Below, in pieces: positions 22,909 through 33,392 of a stretch of 64,000 nucleotides of DNA (the first letter of the stretch is position 1; every line of letters starts with the position of its first letter). Made by a program: the position numbers and the translations under genes. Source of the DNA: Silurus meridionalis. Taxonomy: Eukaryota; Chordata; Actinopteri; Siluriformes; Siluridae. The notes beneath the pieces were generated by a model. The model was not told the DNA's origin, searched no databases, and was given only the letters and a program-made list of their open reading frames with translations. The stretch spans positions 4,331,286 to 4,395,285 of the forward strand of contig NC_060902.1 of assembly GCF_014805685.1 (NCBI RefSeq), given 5' to 3'.

Positions 22909-23022
22909 TCTAGGTTACATATGTAACCCTAGTTCCCCGAGGGAAAGAGATGCTGCGTCGTTTCGAAGGGGCGTTCCCAAAGCGTTACGACACAGCTCGA
23001 AGTTCCCGAATGGGGAACTGTG
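22909..23022 (+). repeat. G/C-rich palindromic repeat unit B, core inverted
   Basis: Opens with TCTAGGTTACATATGTAACC, containing a perfect 16-bp palindrome, followed by CTAGTTCCCCGAGGGAA, and closes with AGTTCCCGAATGGGGAACT. Its flanks are in direct orientation with unit A, but the 25 bases at 22967-22991 are the exact reverse complement of 22840-22864 in unit A. Confidence 0.8.
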
Positions 23023-24690
23023 TGTTTAGTAACTACACTTCTTAAACATTGGGAGCACTTTAAATGTTGCAAGCTGAAATGCACTCGTCATGCTGCTGTA
23101 ACAAATGAACATTTTAATTTATCCAAGTGAGGCAGAATCCAATCCAAACACAAAGCTGTACAGTCTTAGGTCTCGCTCCGGGGCTCACCCGTAGCTCCCC
23201 GGCAGTCCCAGGATTTCAATTTGCAACTTTCTGTTCAACAGAAAAAGGGGAAAAAAACCTTAAGTGCTGAGTAATCACAGCCTCAAGGTGCACAGTTCAA
23301 AAAAAGAACTTGGAACCTTTCAAGTCTTCATGTAACTCTTGAACTTGTTCACTTACCATAAGCAAAACACACGTTGATACAACGCGACGTTTGGATTCTG
23401 CTTAAACACTCATGCCTTTGATCACATTTCCACAATGCATAATATAAAATACCCCAAAAGCGCAACACCAACAATTTTACTGGCTTTATGTGTATTCGGC
23501 GAGCTACACCAAGGACCTGGGCTGGATCCTTTCTAAAGAGCAAGGTTTTGGAGTCCACTGCCTTTGTCAATTGTCAATGCAAATCCCTGAGGGTGGTGTT
23601 TATATGGAACCCATTTATCCAAAACAGACCTACAGTGAATAGCATGAAGAAATATAATGAGCCGTTGCTCATTATGGGTCATTGTTAGGAGTGAAAGGAT
23701 ATAAAATAACACATATTACAAGCCCATAATGTACAATTTAACTAAAAAAGTCACTGAAATACCGCACATTCTCAGGGTAACAGGAAGAGGATAAGAACTG
23801 TCCCTGCATGTTACATACACACTTGTTCTTGCTTCACTTTAATGAACATCCCAATTTAATTTCCTGTTTTTTCTGTGGCTCTATCTGAAGTAGTATTGTT
23901 GCCATGTCAATTTGTTGAATTTCCCGCTACAGTGGATTTAGTGATTTAGTTTAGTTTTGTACTGTAATAACTTTGTTAGTTTTTATAATTACTATGGTAG
24001 GTAGTTTAATTCTCACTTTGCAGATAAAAGTCTGGACTTGCATCCATAGCCTTTGCCTCCATTATGCGACTTACATCTGCTACATCTGCTATAGTTTTCA
24101 AAAGCTTAGTGCTTTAAACCTTTTAAACATACTAGTCTATATCTTCAAGTTAGATTATTTAATTTAGAAATGATTTCACTCTATTTGTTGACCTGACAGT
24201 TGACTTTTAACAGTAACTCTTACGAATGCACAACTTGGTCATAAAGTCACACAAGTCATAAAGTCACACAACATAAAAATGTCATCAACTAATTATTTAG
24301 AGCTACAAAAACTCAGCCCTCAGGAATCAAACACAAATGATCCCAGCTCTGGTGAAATGTGTCAGCATAACCTTATAAACAGAAGAAACAAAATGTCAAG
24401 TAAACAATTCTGGTGCAAATTCAGCTCAAGGTATTATTGATAATGAAAAGCAAAGATTTCTAAAAGGTAACGTTAGTTTGATCAGCACCTGTCAGGATGA
24501 GCTCAATTCGACAAAGTACCAAGTTAACCTTTAGTTAGCAGGCCTAGTCAATCTCAGCGCTCTTAGTAACTCATAAAATAGAATAGGGTAAATGAGGCTG
24601 TTTTAAGTAAAACTACTCTCACAGTGCCACCTACTGGGGTATTTCCACTGACGAATACATGGAATCGGCTCTGAAAAAGAGATATACTTA
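23023..24690. other. No recognisable feature
   Basis: About 1.7 kb; small direct repeat of ATAAAGTCACACAA at 24241-24272. No coding evidence: the frames of 60-73 codons overlap on both strands. Confidence 0.4.

Positions 24691-24750
<60 letters not shown>
24691..24750 (+). repeat. (AAT)n microsatellite
   Basis: 20 perfect AAT units. Confidence 0.97.
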
Positions 24751-24823
24751 CTTTATTTAATATAGCGCCTAAATAATATATAATTTATATCATTTACAAT
24801 CCTAAAATACAATATACAATATA

Positions 24824-26489
24824 CAAACCCCAATTTCAAAAAAGTTGGGGCACTGTGTAAAATGTAAATAAAAACAGAATGCATTTATTTGCAAATCTAT
24901 AAACCCTTTATTTTATTCACAATATAACATAGAAAACATATGTCTAATCTGAGAAAAATGTACCATTTTGAGAGAAAAAAAAAGGTAATTTTTAAATTGA
25001 TGGCAGCTTTAAAAAGTTAGGACAGGCCTATGTAACAACTGTCTGTATATTTTTGGGAAGTGAGGAGACCAGTTGCTGGAGTTTTGCAAGATGAATGTTG
25101 CTACATTGTTGCCTGATATAGCAATCTAACTGCTCAACAGTCCTGGGTCTCCTTTGGCGTATTTTCCGTTTCAAGATATGCCAAATCACTACAAAACCAT
25201 GCTGTTGTCATGGATGCAGTATGCAGTTTATCATCATCTTACTCAAATATACAAGGCCTTCTTTGAAAAAGATGTCGTCTGGATGGAAGGATATGCCACA
25301 CTAAAACCTGGATATATCTTTCAGCATTCATGGTGCCTTTCTAGATGTGCAAGCTGCCTATTCCACAGGCACTAATGCACACCATACCTTCAGAGATGCA
25401 AGCTTTTAACAAGCTGGAAGGTCTCTCTCTTCTCTTTTGTGCAGAGAAAGCGGAGTTTATGGTTGCCAAAAAAGAATGTTGGTTCGACCACAGAACAGTT
25501 TTTTACTTTGCCACAAACCATTTTACATGAGCTTTGACCCAGAGAAGATGGTGGCGTTTCTGGATCATGTTCACATATGACTTCTTCTTTGCATGATAGA
25601 GCTTTAACTTGCATTTTTGGATGGCACGGCAAACTGTGTTCACAAACCGTGATTTTTGGAAGTATTCTCGAGCTTATGCAGTGATTTCCATCACAGAATC
25701 ATGCCTGTTTTAAAAGCAGTGCCATCTGAGGGCCGAAGTATACAGGCATCAAATACTGCGTTTCGGCCTTGTCTCTTGTATATAGAGATTTCCACAGATC
25801 TTTTGATGATATTATGTAGATCAGTGGTCCCAAACCATTTGGTACCGGGCCCCACAGAAAGAATACATAACACATTATTTTGGTTTTAATTATTATCTGA
25901 TTCTGAACGATGCTTTATTTTGGAAAATTACCGGATGCTCTCTGCCTCAGTCACATGTCTTACCTCAATTCGCTACCTTCTTAAAGGGGCTGCTCTGGCT
26001 GGTAACACATAATATATTACTGCTAAAATAAACCCCCCCCAAGCTAGTAAAATGATCAAAAAACTAGACAGTGGATTCACGTTTATTATTATATTTATAA
26101 AATACCATTTTATGGTCGTATCATTTTATTTTCTTGTATTTAACCGTCACACCTTAAAGGCCGGTCCGTGAAAATATTGTCTGACAAAAAAGGTTGCTGC
26201 TGTAGATGATATATTTAAAGTCTTTCTGCAATTTTATATTGAGGAACATATGTAAAATGTTCTTCCAGCTCCTCCTTGTTAGTACCACACACTTTCCCAG
26301 CCTCTGTCCCAACTTTTTTGAGATGTGTTGCTGCCATCAATTTCAAAATTAGTTTCTTAAAATACATTTTAAACATTTTATATGCTTTCTTTGTTCTATT
26401 GTGAATTAAATATGGATTTATGAGATTTGCACATCATTGTATTATTTTTTCATTTAAATTTTACACAACATTTTTGGGAAATGGGGTTA
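24824..26489 (-). mobile_element. Tc1-like element, near full length, dead (CCCCAATT...AAGTTGGG family)
   Basis: The left end CAAACCCCAATTTCAAAAAA followed by GTTGGGGCACTG mirrors the right end TTTTTGGGAAATGGGGTT, with TA on both sides. Length is about 1.67 kb, but 378 bp of this is a nested hAT element (25822-26199), so about 1.3 kb is original. Transposase text is on the minus strand: for example MPCHPKMQVKALSCKEEVIC (25390-25632 frame), then HDPETPPSSLGQSSCKMVCG, corresponding to the middle of a Tc1 transposase. Frames are broken throughout. Family members at 47484, 51233 and 55268 are further decayed. Confidence 0.88.
25822..26199. mobile_element. hAT-like element nested in the Tc1 element
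   Basis: Starts CAGTGGTCCCAAACCATTTG and GTACCGGGCC and ends near GGCCGGTCCGTGAAAATATT and GTCTGACAAAAAAGGTTGCT, the ends of a common vertebrate hAT-type non-autonomous family. The flanks are ATGTAGAT (25814-25821) and CTGTAGAT (26200-26207), an 8-bp target duplication with 6 of 8 bases identical. The interrupted Tc1 sequence continues directly on the far side. Confidence 0.8.
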
Positions 26490-26970
26490 TATGTTATGCA
26501 ATTTATTTTTGCCTTAATGATTGGCTTATAGGACTTATGCTAAAAACCATGATTATATTATGACTACTACTAATAATATTAATAATCATCTACAAAGTAA
26601 TTTTAACATTGTGCAGATTGTTAGATATTTACTTCCTATAATTTGTCATTATTGTTTAAAAATGTAGATTTGTCATTACATTGTCAGTTAAAACTTTGAA
26701 TATATTAAATCGAGACATTTTCCAGTGCCTTGGCCATTCAGGAAAAATGTTATGGTTGCAATTTGCATCTGGTACAAAAGTAAATACAGTTTACAAACTG
26801 TAAACTTCAACTCTAAGAAAATTCTCTAAGGTGGAAGCTTCATGATGTTGGTTGAGAATACAGTATATGCATTTTAAAAACTTATTTATCTAATAATTTT
26901 CATGAACTGCATGATCTTGGTCAGGGCCTCAGTGGAGTCAATGTGTATTCCAAAACTACTAGGTAGAAGG
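26490..26970. other. No recognisable feature
   Basis: A/T-rich, no supported content. Confidence 0.45.
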
Positions 26971-27110
26971 TGAGAAACACACACATGCTCACCAGGGGTA
27001 ATTTAGTGTCTCTAATCCATTTATTAGCATGATTTTAGGTGGTGTAAAGAAACTAGAGAACCCAAGAAAACCCACATGGGCATATGGGAAACATGGGAAA
27101 GTCAAAAAAC
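26971..27110 (-). repeat. Fish retroposon (SINE-like) fragment
   Basis: The stretch CACCAGGGGTAATTTAGTGT, CTCTAATCCATTTATTAGCA, then TAGAGAACCCAAGAAAACCC resembles the reverse of a widespread fish SINE body that has GGTTTCCTCCGGGT...GGTAGGTTGATTGG. Highly diverged. Confidence 0.4.
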
Positions 27111-28598
27111 AGCATTTTTCAAAATTGGCTCTGGGTGGGGGTCACCTCCAAATCCCAGCAACCATAGGTTTTTATAGGGATTTTAGTTATAATTTTTCAT
27201 GTTCAGATGAAACTCATGCCTTCATCCTAACAGACTGAGAATTAAGAAATTCAAGGGGCTTGGTATGCAACTTTGAACTACCATTTAGAAGATTACAGCT
27301 GAAATTAATTCTACCCAGGAGTTCAGAAGTAAGGCAAATAAAAACAGGACTAACACTCTCAACTACATTCTGAACTACACTCCATTTTCCCAAATAGACA
27401 TGAGTGACACTTTACACTAATAATGGACATCAAAGATCGACTTCCACTCATAGGCTGCATTAAAGGGATCCACCCTAGGGACATTTCTTGAATAGAAATA
27501 AACTGATTCTTTGATGACAAAAATGTGACCTCATGTTACAAATATTAATCTTCACAAATGTAAAAGTTACAATAGAACGTAAACGTTATAAATATTATTC
27601 TTAAAAAAAAAGAGACATATTAGCGATTTCTGCATGCAACATCTTAACATAAACACAGGTTCCAACATATTTTTAAATTTACGGTCCATGAAAAATGAAG
27701 TTCCCATTAAAATGCAAAGAAACTCATTCCGAATTCAATCGGCGTTCAATAGAATTCAGGATCCACTTTTCTAGTGACTCTTGTTTCTGATGGAATTTAC
27801 AGACTATATCGTTTAAAGATTCTTCATTGACTGGAATTGATTTTTCTAGAATGGATACTAATGAGACTTCTTATCTCCCCTCTGTTTGAGACGTATGCTG
27901 CAAAGCTATTATTTAAAAAAATGTTTTTACTCTTTATTTACTTGGGTTTCAACTAATAATTATAGATCACCTTTAGTTCTGTATCACAGCAACAGCCTGA
28001 TGCAAAGAAGGGCTGCTAAATTATGCATTACTCCATGCATTTAAACTTATAATCAGAGGCCGGCCTGTCCAGGCCATGTTTCAGCTATCTAGCAGCAGAA
28101 TCTACCTATGGTTCAGGTATGCTTCCTAATCATTTCTGATTCACTTATTTTCTGTTAATTGAAAATCGATGTTTGTATAAATAAAAATTCATCTTATGCA
28201 TTTTTTTTTTTTATAAAGCCGTCACCATATTTACTATCAACTGTACTACAAGGAAATAGTGGTCACATCTTTGTTGAATGCTCCAAGAAGCAACAAGCAT
28301 GGCGACACCCTAATCAAGAAAGGGAAAAAAAAAAAACCACAAGACTTAGCATGTGAGGGTTTCACCCTTGAGCTTAAACAGAGTAGTCCCAGTAATGCAC
28401 TGCAAGATGGGTGATGTATTTCTAATGGGACACATAATTACTAGTAGGTCTTCTGTGCTTTCCTGTGACCTTTGTGTGCAAATGTCACTCATCTGAATAT
28501 TACACTTTCGGTTTAATAAGACAAAAGTAAAGCTAAAATAATAATAATAAAAAAAAAACCTTAAGAAGGCTGAAATATGTAAATAAGTGCTTACAAAA
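27111..28598. other. No recognisable feature
   Basis: About 1.5 kb without a gene. A short part at 27985-28090 (TTATGCATTACTCCATGCAT, CAGAGGCCGGCCTG) is repeat-free and could be regulatory, but the evidence is only impressionistic. Confidence 0.4.
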
Positions 28599-28900
28599 GT
28601 GGCTAGGTTCAACAATTAGTTTCTAGCAAAAGTGTAAGGTTCCACAAATAGGTTTAAGTAAGAGTGGCTAGGTTAAACAAGTAGGTTCTAGCAAGAGTGG
28701 CTAGGTCAAACAAGTAGATTTCATCAAAAGCAACCATTTTTAAAGGTTCTAGCAAGAGTGGCCAAGTTAAATAAATAGGTTCTAGAGTGAGTGGCTAGGT
28801 TCCACAAGTCAGTTCTAAAATTAGTGGCTAGGTTCCACAAATAGGTTCTAGAGTGAGTGGCTAGGTTCCACAAATAGGTTCTAGCAAAAGTTGGGTTTAA
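28599..28900 (+). repeat. 33-bp minisatellite, about nine units
   Basis: Units begin GTGGCTAGGTT and contain (C/A)CACAAATAGGTTCTAG. Starts fall at 28599, 28632, 28664, 28697, 28730, 28758, 28791, 28824, 28857 and 28890. Spacing is 33 bp for most, with one 32-bp and one 28-bp unit. Because 33 is a multiple of three, the minus strand keeps an 11-residue repeat (RTYLWNLATHS type) open over 28724-28918. Nothing else suggests a gene. Confidence 0.92.
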
Positions 28901-29172
28901 ACCCACTCTCACCACCACTAACTAATCAAAATATAATGTCGGTTTTGTGATAATTTTATCAAATATGTAATTGTAATTGGGAATCATGTATGAAACATGA
29001 GTGTATCCTTGGAATATTGTGCTCAAGCTTGAACACCACTTTGGATGGAACACATGATGTAATCACAGTCTGACAGTATGTGCTTAATATTCTCCAAAGT
29101 TTAGCAGAATGTATAAAGCATACTTTTAAGAACTACAAAATGTAAATCAAAGTTTGGACTCTAATATAAATG

Positions 29173-29177
<5 letters not shown>

Positions 29178-29252
<75 letters not shown>
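29178..29252 (+). repeat. (TA)n microsatellite
   Basis: About 37 perfect TA units. Confidence 0.97.
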
Positions 29253-29254
<2 letters not shown>

Positions 29255-29823
29255 ATTTCACAGGGCCTTCAAGTAGGCATTAAGGTTATGGTAAAGTAAT
29301 GTTATGTACCGAATCCAATTGAAGAGGATTATAAACCTGAAGAGAAAGAGAGGAAGGAGAGAACATTGCTCCTGGGTATATGGCTGACATGCATCAGTGG
29401 CTTGAAATCAATGCTCTATTCAAAATTGCAGATCCAGTCCCTTGTAACAAAGTGGCAGTAATGTAAATGGCTTTGCATTAAGTAAATAAGGGGAGTAAAC
29501 CCTTGTTTTTTTATTGTTTGACAACTGTCTGAAAATATGAATAGCTATATTAGGTACTTAATTGACATAGCGATACATGGGGCGTGGCCACGTTGATGCT
29601 GTGGTAGCAGCTGCCACTCCTAAATTAAATCTTACTACCCCAAAAACCGTTTCAACTCTGACCTGAAATCGCATTAATAAGACAATCTTTGGCAACCAGG
29701 TAAAATTGGAACAGCTACTGTATGTTGAGTATGTAACATAAATAGCTATGCAAAATGTGTGGTCATGTGGGTAGCCCTTAAACCCAGATTTAGGTTGTTT
29801 TTGAAAACCATTAAAGTTCCCAT
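29253..29823. other. No recognisable feature
   Basis: About 570 bp without supported content. Confidence 0.45.
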
Positions 29824-29872
29824 ATACGAGGCAGTATCAAAAAGTTTTGAGACATGCTCTGTTTACAAGATC
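29824..29872 (-). mobile_element. Mariner 3' terminal fragment
   Basis: TACGAGGCAGTATCAAAAAG followed by TTTTGAGACATGCTCTGTTT aligns with the reverse complement of the 3' end of the mariner at 40735-41229 (TACAAGGTGGTATCAAAATG, then TTCCAGACTTGCTCTGTTTC). Only about 45 bp of this element are present. Confidence 0.7.
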
Positions 29873-30018
29873 CAAAACACAGCTTGTGTTTAATCAGCCC
29901 AAGTTCTCCCACACCACCCCACCTCCACTGGCCTCCGGTAGCTGCATGTATCAGATTCAAAACACTGATGCTTGCCTACAAAGCCAAAAATGGACCAGTA
30001 CCAATTCCTGTTCCTGTT
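29873..30018 (+). mobile_element. L2-type LINE fragment
   Basis: CCACTGGCCTCCGGTAGCTG, then ATCAGATTCAAAACACTGAT and GCTTGCCTACAAAGCC encode HWPPVAACIRFKTLMLAYKA-like text. This is the region just upstream of that preserved at 10738, from the C-terminal part of an L2 ORF. Truncated on both sides. Confidence 0.65.
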
Positions 30019-30167
30019 CTAATTCATCCCAAAGGTGTTCAGTAGGGTTGAGATCAGAGCTCTATAGCAGGCTTTGTGCAATTGTGTGCCTCCAGCTTTG
30101 TGATAACAGTTTGGAAACACATATGGCAGGAAAGGTCACGTGTCCCAATACTTTTGTAAATATAGTG
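30019..30167 (-). mobile_element. Tc1-like fragment, right end (CACTATATGG family)
   Basis: Contains AATTCATCCCAAAGGTGTTC and AGTAGGGTTGAGATCAGAGC (antisense transposase), then CAATTGTGTGCCTCCAGCTT, and ends CCCAATACTTTTGTAAATAT followed by AGTG and TA. The left half is missing and replaced by LINE sequence. Same subfamily as 2069-2506 and 43995-44519. Confidence 0.8.
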
Positions 30168-30169
30168 TA

Positions 30170-30969
30170 ATAATCTATGGAAAACAACACACAGTCAAAT
30201 TCTGAGCTCAGGATAAAACCAGTAGCCATGAATACCATGAATCACCAATGGACAAATAAAATATTCTGTAAATTGATAAGCTTCTAAACATTTTGGCCAA
30301 ATCACCCAAAACTAAAATTAAACATTTTCTGCATCCCCAAACCATGACCTGCGTATACTTAGTTTTCCAAATGTATACTTAAGAACTTATCAATTCATAG
30401 GTGATGTTCATGCTTGTTTTCTTGCCATCTGATTTTTCAAATGGCACGAGTAAAAGCCGCTTCATTTGTAAATGGCACGAGTAAAAGCCACTTAATTTTT
30501 TTAATTAACAGGGTTAGATTTAAAGTGGAATTTTTATTAACTGCTATGCAAGTGCTTGCAAAGAGGTATGCATGAACAACTCTATTTTCATATTTGTAAG
30601 TAAACAAAGATTTGAAACCAAAGACAAAATTCTGTTCATCTCAACCTGAATCGTAAAATCAAACAATTCCACATGGAGGCATGTCCTATAGTGAGTTGTA
30701 CTAGTATAATGTCTGCTTTAATGGTATAATTTCTATACAATTTCTACACAATTTGACCAACTAGAAAGCCTGTAATTGTCTGTTAGTACAATCCTCATAT
30801 TTTTTGGTGGTCTCTGTGCCACATTTCCTGTCTAAGAACAGCTCAAACCATCACATGTACTATTATACTTGGCTGATGGAGGGAGTCAGTAGCATTCATC
30901 TTAAAAAGGCTAGATGAATGACACTGACGGATTTTTCAAGTCCTTGTATCAGACCAACAGGCGCATAAA

Positions 30970-30971
<2 letters not shown>
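30170..30971. other. No gene; short 31-bp tandem duplication
   Basis: AAATGGCACGAGTAAAAGCC occurs at 30439 and 30470, a two-unit tandem repeat of period 31. The rest shows nothing I can support. Confidence 0.6.

Positions 30972-31035
<64 letters not shown>
30972..31035 (+). repeat. (GT)n microsatellite
   Basis: 32 perfect GT units, giving Cys-Val and Thr-His frames on opposite strands. Confidence 0.97.
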
Positions 31036-31038
<3 letters not shown>

Positions 31039-31228
31039 ATGTACTGTATGTGTGGATTCTCCGGACAGCTCTGTGTTCTCTGGGGGTCATCACAGGACAT
31101 GGTTTGTGGTTTATACATTACAATTCTCATGTGATTTCAACCTACTTTGTAATGTATTGTTTGTATTATTGCAAATGCACTATATTTGTTTGAATTACTG
31201 GGAGTGTGCAAATAAGTTTATATATATA

Positions 31229-31863
31229 TATATCAAATAAAATAAAATTGTATTTGTCACATACACATACATACAGGGTACGACATGCAGTGAAATGCTT
31301 ATTACGACGGTCCGGCATGAGGGAATAGAATGGGGAGAAAAATAATACAAAGAAAAAGAAGACTGGTAAATAAAGTATAAAAACTATATAAAATAAAATA
31401 TACGAATATATATATATATATATATATGAAAGAAGAGGATGTATATACAAAAAAATGCTTATGGCAGTAAACAGTAAACAGTAAACAGTAAACAATAGAC
31501 AATTTAAGGTGGTTGAAATTGTCCATAAAGTGTCCGTGTGCGGTATGGTGTGGTGTAAAATGTCCATACGTGTCCATGTGCGGTATGGTGTGGTGTAAAG
31601 TGTCCGTGTGTGGTATGGTGTGGTATAAAAAATAAAGTGCACTGTGCTGTGCAAGTCCAGAGTTTAAAGTGTCGTGGTGCAAAAGGTGATGTATATGTAC
31701 TGAGAAGAAGTGTGATGATGGAGAGAGTGGGCCAGTTTTTAGATCCTGGGTGTCTCCTGGTTTAAACTCCGAATGGCCTGCAGGAAGAAGCTCCTCCTCA
31801 TTCTCTCTGTGTTCCTGACTGCAACAGAGAAAAGAGTCCATTATTGGGATGACTGGGGTCCTT

Positions 31864-31865
<2 letters not shown>
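31229..31865 (-). mobile_element. LINE-like 3' region, minus strand, with internal short repeats
   Basis: Opens with TTGTATTTGTCACATACACA and GCAGTGAAATGCTTATTACG, the reverse of the tail seen at 7872. It continues with an AAAATAATACAAAGAAAAAG stretch and ends with AATGGCCTGCAGGAAGAAGC, TCCTCCTCATTCTCTCTGTG and TCCTGACTGCAACAGAG, typical of a common fish retroposon of which I cannot name the clade. Inside are four CAGTAAA units (31468-31496) and three diverged GTGTCC.TGTG.GGTATGGTG units (about 31530-31627). Long minus-strand frames here (162 and 223 codons) are low complexity. Confidence 0.55.

Positions 31866-31945
<80 letters not shown>
31866..31945 (+). repeat. (TA)n microsatellite
   Basis: About 40 TA units at the inner edge of the LINE-like repeat; the largest TA run in the window. 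Confidence 0.97.
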
Positions 31946-31949
<4 letters not shown>

Positions 31950-32949
31950 GACAAAAAGAAGGGAGATTGACAAAATAATAATAATTTACAATCTATCCAG
32001 GCTTTGAGATTAGAGCATTTTTGATAGTTCTGATATTTGAAAAGTAATCTGGCCTTTAAACCGAGTGCCATTTAGCCATGTGACATTTTTACTCGGCCAG
32101 AACCTCCTCAACGTTCAATATAAATGACAAGCCTTGTGTGTTGTTACACTTAAAAAAAAATTTAAAAGTTGCCAATGAGCCATCATCAACTAGGAAATCA
32201 ATGAAGCACGATCAATTCGAATTACCTCTTTGCAGCATGAGCTCACAAGCTCTGTGCATGAAAAAAGCTCTTATGGTAATTGCTAATGTCACTTTAGTTA
32301 AACGATCTGTCATAGATGTAAAAAAAAGGGAACTAATCACAGTATGACCCATCTGACCCATCAGCAAGCAGAACATGATGCTTCCCTGAGTTTGCCAACT
32401 AATAGCAATGTTTAAGGCTATAAACGATAATTACATTTACAAAATTGTTTGACATTAAAAATACATGTTGGATCATCCTGAATCTACAGAATCTACAATG
32501 AATTTAGGTAATGTTTTTTTACATTTTATACAGAATGTCTAAAGCAATCTTTGTAAAGTCTTGCTATAGAATGTGTGTATTTTAATATGACTCATGTTAA
32601 TATGACTCCTCATTCCACTGCATTTCACTTTCATCAATGCATTACAGATGTGCTACACTAAAATACAATCGCTGTCAAATCACAGACCTCGGTAGGAGTT
32701 GTAATTGGGGAAGACGGCAAAGGTATTTCAAAGAACATCTATTATTACTATTATTCCTGCTGTGTTGATTGTGATATATAAAGCTTTTCAGAACATGTTA
32801 ATATGTCTAAAAGATGTTATGGCTCATAGCAGGACCTGAGTTATCATCTTTGATATATTGGTGTATTCAGTAGGTTTTAAACTTAAAAAGTTAAAACATA
32901 TACTCTTGATACACATTTATTTTCTTTAGTAACCTTTTGACCATATAGT
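31946..32949. other. No recognisable feature
   Basis: About 1 kb, no supported gene or repeat. Confidence 0.45.
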
Positions 32950-33258
32950 ACTGACAGGGAACCACCGACTACACCTTCATTCAGCACCCAGCACGCTCTC
33001 AGCGCCTCGCCCACTTACTAATCACCTTCACCTGTTTCCCATTATCTCTTCCCCTCGTTTACACTCACTCACCGTCCGTTCTACAGTTCACTCTGGAGAT
33101 CATTCCTGGACTACATGTACAAAGGACTATACCCGTTTTCCGGTACTACTAAGGACTATATCTGTTTTCCTGTACTGTTACTTCCTGGCTTGTGTTTGTT
33201 CTCTGAAAATTAAACCTCATTTATGGTACTTCGGTTTCCGTCCCCTGATCACCGCGTG
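32950..33258 (+). repeat. Possible solo LTR or other C/T-rich repeat
   Basis: C-rich sequence with CACTTACTAATCACCTTCAC, CTGTTTCCCATTATCTCTTC, a repeated AGGACTATA(C/T)C(C/T)GTTTTCC at about 33123 and 33152, AAATTAAACCTCATTTATGG, and a CCGCGTGACA end. This resembles solo LTRs of fish Ty3-type retrotransposons, which commonly finish in GTGACA. No coding part lies next to it. The alternative is an unrelated unnamed repeat. Confidence 0.35.
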
Positions 33259-33296
33259 ACAAGTACACAGTTATAACAACAAATTATTTATATTAA

Positions 33297-33392
33297 TTTT
33301 CTGGTGCCATCCAGATGAGGATGGGTTTGCTTTTGAGTCTGATTTCTCTGAAGGTTTCTTTCACATGTCATCTCAGTGGGAATCTATCCTTG
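33297..33392 (+). mobile_element. L2-type LINE 3' UTR fragment
   Basis: GGTGCCATCCAGATGAGGAT, TTTTGAGTCTGATTTCTCTG and AAGGTTTCTT match the LINE 3' UTR at 18870-18930. Confidence 0.6.

Noticed and set aside
28599..28900. CRISPR-like array
   Set aside because: Units abut each other with no unique spacers, and the context is a vertebrate genome; it is a minisatellite.
31302..31973. 223-codon minus-strand open frame, the longest in the window
   Set aside because: It runs through a 40-unit TA repeat, CAGTAAA repeats and a LINE-like tail; the product is Tyr-Ile and other low-complexity text.
32950..33258. Confident endogenous retrovirus or Ty3 LTR
   Set aside because: No second LTR, primer-binding site or coding region was seen; listed only as a low-confidence possible solo LTR.
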